From assembly GCA_028583415.1 (NCBI GenBank), contig CM053267.1:41528834-41592833 (forward strand): 64,000 nucleotides of DNA, written 5' to 3'. The notes under the pieces were generated by a model. It searched no databases. It had not been told where the DNA came from and worked only from the letters and a program-made list of their open reading frames with translations. Origin of the DNA: Protea cynaroides (Eukaryota > Streptophyta > Magnoliopsida > Proteales > Proteaceae). Position numbers and translations under genes: made by a program. Below, in pieces: positions 33,820 through 45,640 of the stretch (the stretch's first letter is position 1; the number at the start of each line of letters is the position of its first letter).

Positions 33820-36645
33820 TTTGAATCTGTGATTGTGATTGTGATTGCAATTTCTCTCTCTCACTCAGAGAAAGAGAGAGAGAGAGAGACAGAGGTTCCT
33901 TTGAAATTGGGATTGGGAATACTGTGTCTGCAAAGTACAGGGTGGGAATTACATGGATATGAAACTATGAACTATATATGGGGATATCAAGGTGTTCAAA
34001 TGACCAAAATAACCCCAACATAGGTACAAATACCACAAGCCAGAGTAAAAAGTGGTGGCGGAACCTTTGGGTGACAAGCAAATGCAATATTCTTTTCTTG
34101 GAGCTAAAGGATTTCCACGGTTTGAGAATCCGGTTTCGTATTGGTCGGTTTTGGCCGATTTGGATTGAAATTGGCCGTGATTGACAATTGATCAGATCAG
34201 GTCGAATCGATTAAGAAATCGAATCGAAATTGACCAAGGCCTATTGTTGGGCATCTTAATCCGAAACATGTTTAATAATAATTCGATCGCGTACTAACGG
34301 TTTGATCTCAAAATTAACATCGTTATTCCACATGGCACAAATTAAGCCATTAACATGAAACCTTGAATCATAATGCATGGGGGTCTGGGTTGATGGGGAT
34401 TCTGAACATGCATGGAAGGGCACATGCTATCATGTTATTCCTCCCTTCCATGCATGCATGTATGTCGTTAGATCTTGAGTCTTGACTATAGAGAGAGAGA
34501 GAGAGAGAGAGGGAGGGGGGGTTAGGTGTCAATTGTCAAACATGAAGAAGCACAATCAACAAGAAAGAGAAAGATATGAGAGGGAATGATGACAAGTGTC
34601 GTATAAAGATATATCAATAAAGCATTATGTCATTTAAAAACTTGTTGATGCCAATGAATGGTTCACAGCACACTAACTATTACATTATTTATTTATGTTT
34701 TTTAAGCAACCTAAGTAGTTTAATTACTAACTCTGTCTCAATGTAACATGATCGGCATAAGAGGTTTCATGAAATTGATTCTCTTTAGAGTATATATATC
34801 GAATGGATTATTATGGAAATCTCAATATTTGAGTTAGATTTAATATTTTATTTAGTTCTTATATAAATCTGACGGTGATTAGATCTGGTTACAATAAATA
34901 ATTGTAATCAGATCAAATACATAGAGACAAAACCTAAATTAATATAAGGTAAAAAAAAATAAAAATAAAATTGTATAAAAATTAAGCTTAAACCGAATCG
35001 GAAATTAAATCTTATTGAACAATAATTAGGCTATGGAAAATCAAAACTAGATCAACCCAATTGATAAGTCTATACCAAACGGATCTAATATATCCAAACC
35101 GAAACAAAAAATGAACTAATCCGATAAAAAACTAAAACCAAATTGATAGTGGAATGACAACAACCATTAAGCTAGCTAACCTGATAAAAAATGAGCAGGA
35201 TAGAAATCACCTTCGAAAGGCAAAGAGAAAAAAAACAGTAGTAGTTCATCTCCACGTATATGTATTCTTTAAGAGATTCTATCACCATTTATGTTCAGTG
35301 AGTTTCATGTTCTAGAGGTGGGTAGAGATCCACACCCATGAATTCAATATGTAAAGAGATTCTATCACTGTATATATCAAATGGATGTCATGTTCTAAAA
35401 ATGGGTCCCACACTCATGAACGTAAGAGAAACCACAAACGTGGAAGAAGATTATGTATAGAGTGGGGGAAACAAGTCTTATGTATTAATTAGTGACTCAA
35501 CAAGAACATGGGTGTGGCGTGGCGTGGCATGGCGGTGGAGACTAGTGTATTCAGGTGTTTATCTGCTACGCTACGTGTAAGCTCGAAGCGCCCCTTACGG
35601 CGACGGAACCAACTGGCACTTTGCTAACGTGCAGATTCTCTGATTTTTTTCTCCATAAATTCATAGTTTATTGGGAGTTCTTCATAGTATAAACATTAAG
35701 AAAAGAAACAATCCTATGTAATCCATCAGTCTTCTGAAAACGATGGATTGAATCTGCAGGTCAAAGGGGTAGGTGTTGTGTCCTTATAGGTAGGATCTAT
35801 GCGCTTTCGACAGGATTTCTTCCGCCGAATAGGATGGGTTTGTCTGTTTTTATCACAGCAGGCCGGCCTGTTTAGGTGAGCTTAGTGGGTTTCAGACCCA
35901 ACTAACCCGCCACTATCTTTCATCACCAGGAAGATATTCTGTCTCTCTCTCTCTCTCTCTCCAGATATTAGCTAGATATTAGCAGAAGCAGTGATACAGG
36001 TGGAAGTGTCAATGACGTCCATAAGAGGAGTTGTTAATTATTTGGGAGTGATGGGATTCCTAAGTACGTGTAGATTATGAAGACGTTCAGACAAATAGGT
36101 GGAGAGATTCCTGGGGATCTAAGGCAATTTTGATAGTTCAGGTGAAGTCTGACTCCCAATTAAAAAAAGGGAGAAGCGACTAAGAAGTTTTTGTCTGAGT
36201 TTTAAATCTCTATTCTCTACTACACGGTATCCATAACCAATAACTTTCTTGCAGACATTTCAACGAATACTTCACACGCAACATCACTGTGTAGGCAGTC
36301 ACAGTTACCTCTCTATTCCTTCGCACCTCAACACATGACACTATTTCTGTTTCTAGTCAATCTAAGGTGTTCTATATTCTGTAAATTTTGGATTTCAATG
36401 TAGTTTACCCAGCAAAAACAGCAGCTTAATACTCTAGGGCCCTAGATCCTCATGACCCATGCAACCTGCACGCTAGTTTCCCCTTAATCTTTAAGCCGTG
36501 TGACATTAACTACATTGAAATAAACAGAGTTTTCATGGATAAAATGAATTGAAGTGATGAAAGAGAGAGAAGGTACAGAATTTCAGTCGGTTGCTCTGTT
36601 GAAATTTGAGACCGGAGTCCATGTAAAATGAAATAATAAATATAT
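33820..36645. other. Gene-free region downstream in unit B
   Basis: To about 35450 it aligns with unit A (25440-26790) apart from MITEs. (AG)n lies at 34492-34510. 36327-36545 aligns with 54232-54420 (CTAGGGCCCT...GACCCATGCAACC). No coding region is supported. Confidence 0.5.
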
Positions 36646-36656
36646 TGTAATGATTT

Positions 36657-36692
<36 letters not shown>

Positions 36693-37471
36693 TTTGGTTT
36701 AGATGAGAGATAGAGTGATTTGTATTTTTGAAATTATGGATGTACCAATGTGAGTTTTGTGGTAAGTTGAGGTCTTCGCGTGATGAGTGAGTCTCATACT
36801 TGAGTTGAATGAGTCCTCAAGAGACTTTAGCCTTAAGTGGTCTTCTCTGACCTTGGGTTAATTGGTCTTCTATGACCATCGTTATTCTGTAGTTTGTTCA
36901 TTATTTTGCAATAAATTATTCTTCATTTCTATCTTTTTGTATTTTTCATTTTTTGCTAGCATCAACTTGGTATTAGAGAAAACTTCGACGTGGGTATATT
37001 GTCATTGACGACTTTTGATATTTGGATGAGTGAGCACAATTTAAAGAAGCTTGATCATGACATGTGTATCTTCATAACTGTTTCACACTCAAGGGCGAAT
37101 TTATATAAAGAGAAAGAGAATTTTGCAGTCATAATTCCCAAGGAATTCCCAAGGAACTTCAACTGCATTCCAAGGCACCTTGTGGCAATTCTTTTTTAAC
37201 TTCTATATTCTAACAGATATATTGTAACGACTCTTTTACCCTCCCCTGTATATATAGTTGTGTATGTGCTAATGTGAATTCCCGTGATGAATTGATGTCC
37301 TCTTGTAGTGAATGAGTCCCCAAGAGACTCCATAATTAAATAGTCTTCTCTAAACCTGGGGTTAAATGGTCCTCTATGACTCATGTTAATCATTTAATTG
37401 GTTCTTTATTGTACATTAAAGTCTTTTTCATTTTTATCTTTTTTTGTGATTTTCTTTTTCGACTTGCATCA
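36646..37471 (+). mobile_element. TRIM-like miniature LTR retrotransposon
   Basis: Two diverged direct repeats, about 36646-36964 and 37223-37471, share TATTGTAA at the start, GAATGAGTCCTCAAGAGACT / GAATGAGTCCCCAAGAGACT, GGTCTTCTCTGACC-like motifs and a GCATCA end. TGGTATTAGAG (36968-36978) follows the first repeat, one base off the consensus initiator Met tRNA primer-binding site TGGTATCAGAG. About 250 bp lie between the repeats with no gag or pol. A (TA)n tract expands the left repeat. No clear target duplication. Confidence 0.6.
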
Positions 37472-37504
37472 ATTATGGTGTGTTTAACATAAAATCTTAC
37501 CAAA

Positions 37505-37560
37505 CATGTAATTAAACTTTGGAACACCAAACATGTAATTAAACTTTGGAACAAAAATTT
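37505..37560. repeat. 27-bp tandem duplication
   Basis: ACCAAACATGTAATTAAACT followed by TTGGAAC occurs twice in succession. Confidence 0.9.
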
Positions 37561-37965
37561 CTAAAGCCTGTAAGTAGGATAGTTTCTCTCTCTCTCTCTC
37601 AAAATAATAAATAAAATAAAATTTGATTTCTCAATATTTTCATATATCGCTAGTCAAATCTCAGTGATTTGGCTGAAATGTCAAGTAAAACTTAATTACC
37701 AGACTCACTAAATTTTTTCAATTAGTCCAAGATAACAAAAAATTAAATTAATTAACAAATCATTGTTGGTAATGATTAAAAAAAGTTTCTCTTTTACTCC
37801 AACTAGACAAATTCATTAGAATCACACTGTATTTCTCTATCAGACTTGAAAACATATTCCACCGAAAAAAGAAAAATAATCATTGGGAATCCAATTCTTA
37901 CAAAACATGGGATGTCTGCCAATACATTAGTTTTCCACATCGCATGGCCTATTCACCTACCTCAG

Positions 37966-38284
37966 GCATGTAAGAAACTTTTTTTCCATAATCATTTTAG
38001 ATAAACTACCATCCCACCATGGACAAAAAGGCCTGTAGGGCTTACAAAATTTTCTTTGTAGCCACACATGCAGATTGTGGACAAGTGTTGAATTCATTTT
38101 TTTTGTGTGGCTATTTTCACTCACTTTTAATTATATTATTTCACATAGAATAATCAAGACCTAAGACATAACCATAAACATATATGCAAGGCTAAATGTG
38201 GTCAGGGAAACCATAAGATGGGGACTGCGAGTGCGTAGTTGTAGTGCCCCACATAAATAAACACAAAATTATTCTAATAAATGT
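37966..38284. repeat. Segment duplicated at 58566-58872
   Basis: GGCATGTAAGAAAC...CCATAATCATTTTA...GACCTAAGACA...ACCATAAGATGG...AAATGTTAA is shared with 58566-58872 in the same orientation with roughly one difference per ten bases. It marks the far end of the homology between units B and C, and it supplies the empty site for the TIR element that follows. Confidence 0.88.
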
Positions 38285-40720
38285 TAAGAAAAATTTTGAT
38301 CTACTATTTAAAAATGATTCGAAATTCGACTTACTAATCACACTTTTCACTTAATTTTATTTGCTATCCAAATGTTTGACATAAATACTAAAAGAAACAC
38401 ACCCCGTTAGATGATGACATCATCTCAATTTGAAATATTTTGGAACAATATTGCCTTTATTGCAATGTTAAAGGGCTAATTTGACATTCTTCATCATTCA
38501 TCAAAAAAAAAGAAAAAAAAGAAGAAGACCTTGTCATCTTCCCTAAAGGGATCAAGATAGGACGTTGCAGAGTGGTGGGGGATCGTAGAACAGGACGACA
38601 ACGAAGTGGAATCCGATGAGGTGGGGATGAAGGTTTACGGAATAGGGTGGTGGTGATGATGGGATAGAAACCGAGAGGTGGGGGTGAGGACTTGTAGGAT
38701 AGGTGGTGGTGAAAACTGAGAGGCGGTGGTGAGGGTTTGCAGAATAGGGTGCGGTGATGGTGGCAGAAACTGAGCTAGGTTTGATTGGCCGGGCTGGCTT
38801 GGCCTGGGCCTGGGCCAGCCCTGGCTGATTCTAGTCGGGGCCTGGGGCGCTGGGCTGGGTAGACTCGGCCCGAGTCAACCCAGCGAGAACCCGTTAGGTT
38901 TAGCGATCCAGCGCCGAGTCGACCCGGCGAAGACTCGGCGCCGTCAGAAAAATTTCTTTTTTTTTTTTTTTAAAATCCAACTGCCGGCGCGTGGCCTTCA
39001 CGCGAATTTTCAGGCGGCGCGTGGAGGCGCGTCCAGCTACCGCCGGCGACCAGCTTAGTACCGGTCGAATTGTTTTTCTGAGTTCTACAACCCAGTATAG
39101 TTTATTTTTGAATTTCGGAGCGGTCTGAAAATTTTTTTGGGGGTTTTAAATTTTGGGGTCGTCGAAAAAATTATGGAGAAAAACTCTCGCCTTTTCAATT
39201 CAATCAATTTCCCCACGATCCCAGCTCTGTGGGTGGGTCCCTAGCGTGTTATGTTTTTAATGCGGGTTGGGGTTATTGGTGTGGGATTTCCCAGCGGAAT
39301 CCCACCCCGACGGGATAACCCAGAATCTGATAGGCGATAAAAGAGATGATAGAACACATACCATTTTTTGTTTGGATTGATTTCGAGCCGTAGGATAGGT
39401 GGTGGTGAAAACTGAGAGGCGGTGGTGAGGGTTTGCAGAATAGGGTGCGGTGATGGTGGCAGAAACTGAGAGGTGGGGATGAGGGTTTGTGGAATAGGGT
39501 GGCGGTGATGGTGACGGAAACAGAGAGACGGGGTTGAGGGACTTATTGGAATAGGGCAATGGTGAAGTGGTGATTGTGGCTGAAGAGAAAAAAAAAAAAA
39601 ACCCCGAACCTCGTCTCTTTCCCCTCTTTTGGTTCTCCTTCTTCACTCTCTCACTCGTTCCCCTCTTTCTTTTTGAGTCAGTTCCTCCCTTTCTCCGAAT
39701 GAGAACCCCCTCCTCTTGATTTTTTTTTTTTTAGGGTTTTTTCTTTGTTTTTTCTCAGGTGGCAATGATTCCCTAGGATGAACGTCTGTTGGACAGTGGT
39801 GGCCATCTTCTCCTTTGTCACAGAGAAGCTGTCGAGCAGTGGTGGCCATCGTCTGTTGGACAACGGATTTGATATAGAGATTTGCAGAAACAGATAGCAG
39901 AAGCCGAATCAAGGTTGCAGAAAAGTGAATGAAGAAAACTACGACGATCATATGAGAAAAACTAAAAATCAACAGATCCGAAAGAGAATTTGACCATCCA
40001 TCTCAATGATGGGATGGGCGACTTTAATCTTAACGAAAGCCATTTCTCTGCAACTAGTTTGACAACAACAGAGATAGAGAGAAAAATGAAAAGCTGAGAC
40101 TGAGATCTGAAAAAAAACTCCGCCGCTACCCAGGTTGTCTACAACGAAAATTCTCTAGAGGAAAGGAGAGAGCAAAAGGCCAAAATAGGGTCTTATATTT
40201 ATACTTGGCTACTGAGCAATTCTTTGGCTAGTCTGATTTCAGTGAAGGCCTCTTGCTTCTCCTTTGCTTCATCATCTTTTGCTTTCACTTTTTCTTCTCT
40301 TCGTCTTCTTCCTCCTCTTCTTATGTCTTCAATAAAATGATTCATCACCAATTCATTCAGGGTAATTGAATATTCGTTTTGCTGATAACTTTTGCTCTCC
40401 TATTGTATACATCATACATATTTCGGCAGCCATTCTCCGGTGTCATTCTCCACATTCTTCTCCATCTCCGTCATCAATCTTAATCCATCCTCGATCGATG
40501 GGGGATTGGCCTAATTTGGATTGTCATTGTTATAAGGTCAAATTAATAATTTTATTTCATTTTAATATCTTTTAATTTCAAAGAGGAAGAGTAGAAATGT
40601 CAAACTTTATTTTTAGTGTATTCTGTCAATTAAGTGGGAGCGGATGAAATTAACGTAAAAATATAGATAGTAGGTCGAATATCGAATACTTGTTAGGTGG
40701 TAGATCAAAATTTTTCTTAA
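38284..40720. mobile_element. 2.4-kb non-autonomous TIR element
   Basis: TTAAGAAAAATTTTGATCTAC (38284-38304) is repeated inverted at 40700-40720, and similarity continues inward (CGAAATTCGACTTACT / AATATTCGACCTACTAT on the opposite strand). The homologous segment at 58860-58873 has a single TTAA at the insertion point. The interior carries no transposase. It shares a subterminal motif with the element at 9578-11364. It contains an 81-bp direct repeat (38694-38774 and 39390-39470) flanking a GC-rich 615-bp insertion. Confidence 0.78.
38694..39470. repeat. 81-bp direct repeats flanking a 615-bp GC-rich segment
   Basis: GTAGGATAGGTGGTGGTGAA... to ...GGCAGAAACTGAG is identical at 38694-38774 and 39390-39470. 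The segment between (38775-39389) is GC-rich (GGCCGGGCTGG, CGCCGGCGACC) and unlike the GGTGGTGA-type sequence on both sides. Either the segment was gained together with a long duplication, or this is a rearranged tandem copy. Confidence 0.92.
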
Positions 40721-40936
40721 TTAATTGATCATCTGCTCTTTTTCTCCCCCTTTCATACGATCTTATGATATATCGTATCAATTATCACATTTAGACGCGT
40801 TATTGTAGTGTATTAACCTCCACCGTTTCCTTTGATTCTAGGATGTTCCTGACCACTGTGAAGAGACTCCAGATCACTGGAGCGGACAGATGCTAATATC
40901 TAACCTACTACGTACCCATATGTTTTAACATATGTA

Positions 40937-40984
<48 letters not shown>

Positions 40985-43199
40985 CCTAGCTCTCTCTGCA
41001 ATTTTGACTTGTTTGGTGATTCTTGATGGGAACCCAAAACAACAGTACGTAGGATTAAATTTGTTGAAGTACAGATGTACAGCCACACACCCTGGTGACA
41101 GGGGCATAGGAATTTCAGTTTCTTTTGTTTTAACCCTCTGAACTACCAAAGTTTCAGTATGTTTTAAACATGTTTGAAACTCATATGACAATCCATGAAT
41201 GAGAATGTGGAAAGAAAGTTATGTAGCTTTTGAAGATTTATGCCGCGCCAGTTAAATCCAGAAAAAAGGAAGAGAAAGTGGAAGATCCTCCTCTCCGCTC
41301 CCTGATTTCGAGTCTCGGTGTGAGAGCGAGAATAGCATTCTGGCATTATTGTTGCCTTTGACTTTAACCCATCTTTCAGTCTTTTGATTAAGAAATGTAA
41401 AATGGGACAACTACTCTGAGTCTGAGATGCATGGTTGCATGAGTGTGACCACTTTGTTATTAATAAGTGGGTCATGGCTAAGCCATATATGATATATGTC
41501 GTGCGTACAGTTTGACACAGTAACACATGTAGGGCCTAAGGCCCTAATGAATGAACGAAGATGAATAACCAGACCGCACGACAGTAACAGTAGTAGTATG
41601 TAGTAAATCTGTGGATGGAGCAAACAAGGAGATGGACTCTGCGTGCATGAATTCAAATTACCATAATGGCATTATCTGCTTTATGTGATGCTTTCATTCG
41701 GCTATATAGTTGAAGAAGCAGAGAAAGGAGTAACTAGTGGGCATCATGAGACCATTGACAGGACTACCACACACACTGTATTATTCAAATTTTGGAAATG
41801 AAAAAAAAAAGAAAAAGAAAAGAAAAAAGGATCATACAGATATGTCATTGATCCAATATAAATCCCAAGATACATTGATAATAATTTCTTTGGCAGATGC
41901 AGCCACATGCATATCTATCTATTATCTACTGCTCCACTACAGTAAAACGAGTACAAACCATCCATTAATACGAGCTTCCTTATCAAATCGTTGCATACGA
42001 GACCCAAGTTGGCCTTCTCTCTCATTGCCTGTATAATGCAGTGGTGAAATTAAGACAACTAACATGATTTGGAAACGATATGATCATTCTAATTAAGCTA
42101 ATGAGCCATGCATTAATTCAAATACATTTCGTCCAATCTAAACTCACTTCAGTTGGCCATTGCCTCCATCAAAATATATTTCACTAGACTTCCGACGCAT
42201 TATATATATTGTCTGGATCTGGTGACCCCGTTAAATTCTTTTGTGAGATTAATCTTGTTTAGAGCCTTAATGTATTATCATTGCCAATCTTAATCTTGGC
42301 CTCTATAGGTGAGTCTCATCATACTTCATGGACGTTGATGGTCCACAAGAAGTTTCAAAATAACTTATGGGAATTAAAGGATTTGCTGCTGCCAGGCCAG
42401 CTTCTTTTTCCCATAACTTATTTCCAATACCTTATATATTTCAGGGTTCCGATTAATGCAGGCCAAGTAATAAATCTAAATGACCATATCAAGTTAAGAA
42501 GATGAAGTGGAGCTGTAGATTTATAATAGATGAAGAGATTCCTTTTCCCATAAATTTATTAATTGGCAAGGCCCACAAAAGGGTCAAAAGGAGAGGAGGA
42601 ATCTCATGCACCCATCTAAAGGATAAGAGGTGGCCCATTTAGCAAATATTATGGGCCGGCTCGTGATGGGATGGGATTCGAATCTGTTACCCTGCCACTC
42701 ACCTCTTGTCTTCAATACCTCTACTACAAAGATGGTCCTTAAAAACAAATAAAAGGAAACGGTATATATATTTTTGGGTACAAATAAGGGCTACCCATGC
42801 CATCCAGTCGAGCCCCAACCCTTTCAGGGCCTCAACCCGAACTCAAGAAGACTGCACAATCAACAATATATAGCTCTTTCGGAAAACAGCAAGTCCACAA
42901 ACCATTACCGGGAGAGCATAGCCCAGTTAGCTAATTTGTGGGCCCTTATATTTACTTCTCTTCTACCATTAGTAAACCAACACTAGTAATCAAAATAGAG
43001 ACAAATCTGATGGAATTTCTTAGTCATTGAATCAAAAATTTCATACAATCGGATCTCACCACAATCTTCCGGATTAATCCCAAAGCTTGAGAGAAAATTC
43101 TTCCCCTACCAAACTCTTCGATAGAAAAACATGATCCCTTGCAAGAGTGCAGTTCACCTCCCAACCTGGAGTCATGGCATTGTACTGTACTTAATGGAA
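40721..43199. other. Gene-free region
   Basis: It holds a poly-C/(TC)n tract at 40937-40981 and AT-rich sequence. Short frames show no domain. 42770-43200 may be a further decayed 3' part of the L1 fragment that follows, but I could not confirm it. Confidence 0.4.
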
Positions 43200-43570
43200 T
43201 CTATAAAATTGCTTCAACTTCTAATTAAGAAAGGACTGAATCACATTCCAACGGCCTTGTTCTGATCAACTCGATCTGAGACCCAATTAACAATATAAAT
43301 TGCTGGCCTAATGTATTGCACTCGATACCCTTGGAGAAGAGATATATATGCAAGGATCCTCCCAGCCTTTGCATAACATTTTCGAGCCTGTGTGGGGTAT
43401 TGTAGCTGAAGGTCGCAGAGGACTTCTGACTCTTGACAATATAATGTTAAAATCTGCTTCAATCTCCTCAATGCATTATGATCATCTCGTAAAAACAACA
43501 GACAATCATTGGTACAGAAAGAATGAATGATTTCCAGGCATTGACACCGTACTTTTATACCTGGCAATCC
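43200..43570 (-). pseudogene. L1-type reverse transcriptase fragment
   Basis: Minus-strand 43567-43440 encodes ISHSF-like and CTNDCLLFLRDDHNALRRLK, matching the L1 reverse-transcriptase core around the (F/Y)xDD motif, here degraded from ADD to TND. Similarity then jumps frame (YNTPHRL), showing at least one frameshift. No flanking LINE parts are clear, so it is a relic. Confidence 0.65.
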
Positions 43571-43763
43571 ACCATAAATAAATGATGTGAGACAGCATCG
43601 CTTCTAGAAAGCCCCACTCAACTCTTTCCCAAGCCTTTTTTCTTGTCCAGTTTAAAAGCCGCAAGATAATTCTGACTTATTGTCCGTGTCTTCATATGGT
43701 GAAACATTTCCTTTGGAATCATAATATTGTTTGAGATGTTTCCACGTTTCACAAATTTTACTC

Positions 43764-44262
43764 TCAAGTTTCTAATTCAAAAGTTCAAACTAGTAAATGG
43801 AGTGACTCTCCATATATAAGATTACAGGATTCCAATCTCATTAGTTGTGGGACTATTCCCAATACTTCTCCTCACATGTAACTCCACCGTTAGATGATGT
43901 ATATGTGGTAGTATATATGGCATTACATAGCATTTTTCAGGTGACTAATCCCTCTTCTTGGATGATAGATCCTTCTTTGGGTGATATATAGTCCTTCTTT
44001 GGATGACATATAGTCCCTCTTTTGGGTGATCATCCCTCTTTGGGTGACCCTAGTCCTTCTTTTGTGCATCTTGCGTCCCTCTTTTGGTGACTTGACCTCT
44101 TTTTTTTAAGGTTATTATGAGAGAGAACCTAGAGCTCTGATACCATGTTAAGTTTCCAACTCAAAAGTTCGAACTAGTAAGTGGATGGATTCTCCATATA
44201 TAAGACCACATGATTCCAATCTCATTAGCAATAAGGGACTATTCCCAATACTGATCATTACC
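43764..44262 (-). mobile_element. TRIM element (minus strand) with exact tRNA-Met PBS
   Basis: Direct repeats of about 105 bp, 43764-43870 and 44150-44255, share CAAAAGTTC(A/G)AACTAGTAA, TCTCCATATATAAGA, GATTCCAATCTCATTAG and GGGACTATTCCCAATACT. On the minus strand the repeat at the right is followed directly by TGGTATCAGAGC (44145-44134), the exact complement of the initiator Met tRNA 3' end. About 280 bp separate the repeats and contain no protein frame, only degenerate repeats of TCCCTCTTTGGGTGA. This is the anatomy of a terminal-repeat retrotransposon in miniature. Confidence 0.8.
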
Positions 44263-44529
44263 TTTGTACTCGTAAAACTACCGATGATGATGATGCTAAA
44301 CAGAGCTTTCATAACACAATAATCATAATAATGAACTCTACAAAGTGGATATGGTTTATAAGGATAGGTTAAGCTTTCCCGGCCCCGACTGATTTGCTTC
44401 TCTTACTTCTTATTTTTTCTTTACAAAAGAATCAGTGGATGCTTGCATGGAAGATGTTGTATTTTAATTATAATTTTATGTATTATTATTTTATAGTAAA
44501 AAATAAAATTTCAAAATAAAGCTATTTTG

Positions 44530-45640
44530 GTTTTTCCTTCTTATGGTATGTGGTTTGAGAGGGTATTGAGGTGGAGCTAGTGAGGTTGGATCCCAAGACC
44601 TCAAGTTGACACAAGTATGGTTGGTCTCTTTTCTTAGTCCCACATAAGAAGTAAAAGAGGTTGTAGGGTATCTTATATATAATTTTGGGAACTATAAGGG
44701 ATAGGGTAATTTGGAGGGAAGTCTCCCTCCTCCCTTGTGTCCGGTCGGTTTCGGGTTGCTTTTCACACACACGCGCGTGCGTCAAGCCGAGCCGTGCCGT
44801 GCCGTGCCAAGCTGGCTGGCTGGTCGTATAGTGGCGTGGTGCGGTGCGGATGTGGGTGTGGGTGTGGGTTAACTCAAGATATATTTTTTAGAATTGGGTT
44901 ATCTTTTGATTTATGTTGGATTGGATACGGTTCATTCTGTGACCCAAACCAAATCGGAATCATTACTGAATAGATATGACTATTCAAAGGGACACACTCT
45001 TACCAAAGGGATTTGATCTGAACGCTTGGATTAGGATCAATCAATCAAGCCGTTAATATCGTAAGGATACGTCCATTCAATGGAACAGATCATTTGGGAA
45101 AATGTGCAATCTCAACGGTCAGATTAGATTCAAATATTTCAAACCGTTAGATTGTAGAGGTGCATCTGTTCAATAGGACAGATCCTTTTGTAAGGGGTGT
45201 GATATATACCATCAGATTAGGATCTAACGATCTGAGTCGTTGGAATGAAAGGACACACCTACTTCTAAAGGTGCTTAGAAAGGGCATGTCCTACTCTATA
45301 AATAGGGTAATTGGAGCCCTCCATTGGGTTCGAAATTCTGATGAAACAAATGCTCTCTCTCTCTCTCCCCCCCTCTCTGATAATCAATACTATATGCTGT
45401 CCCCCTGTCGATTTTTATTTTGATTTATCATATAAATCAATTTTTTCCATCATCGATGTCTGCATTTGCCTTAGTACCACTCCGAAGTACTCGAAGGGGC
45501 GTATTAGACTAGTGCAGGTCTAATACGAGAAGCCAAGAAGCTGCTTTATCTTAGAGCCAGATTTGCATTAAAACCCGGTTGCATCATTGGGGGCAAATTC
45601 TGTCTTTAGGACAATATCGCTTGTGATACGACTCATCTTC
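44530..45640. mobile_element. LTR-like block with an inverted relative at 30018-30740
   Basis: Its ends match, on the opposite strand, the insertion in unit B (GGCAAATTCTGTCTTTA-type motifs at about 45590 and GACCTCAAG/CCTCACTAGC near 44590). It contains CTATAAATAGGG near 45296, a strong TATA-like motif, and CT-rich leader sequence. This suggests a solo LTR or LTR fragment, but terminal TG...CA and a target duplication could not be fixed. Confidence 0.4.

Larger units (their letters stand above)
27000..35450. repeat. Duplicated unit B (LTP pseudogene + DUF3537)
   Basis: Aligns collinearly with unit A (see 18206-26790) and, at its start, with unit C (48830 onwards: CTTCTATAAGGGG, GCAGGGACCCAAAAATTAAT). 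Further downstream, 36327-36545 and 37966-38284 align with 54232-54420 and 58566-58872 of unit C, so the B/C homology extends to about 38.3 kb, beyond what is visible in A. Confidence 0.82.

Noticed and set aside
39257..39972. Two minus-strand frames of 129 and 109 residues
   Set aside because: They lie inside the 2.4-kb TIR element in low-complexity GGTGGTGA-type sequence, with no recognisable domain and part of one inside the 81-bp repeat.
43241..43567. 108-residue minus-strand frame as a host gene
   Set aside because: Its first third is degraded L1 reverse transcriptase and the rest makes sense only in another frame.
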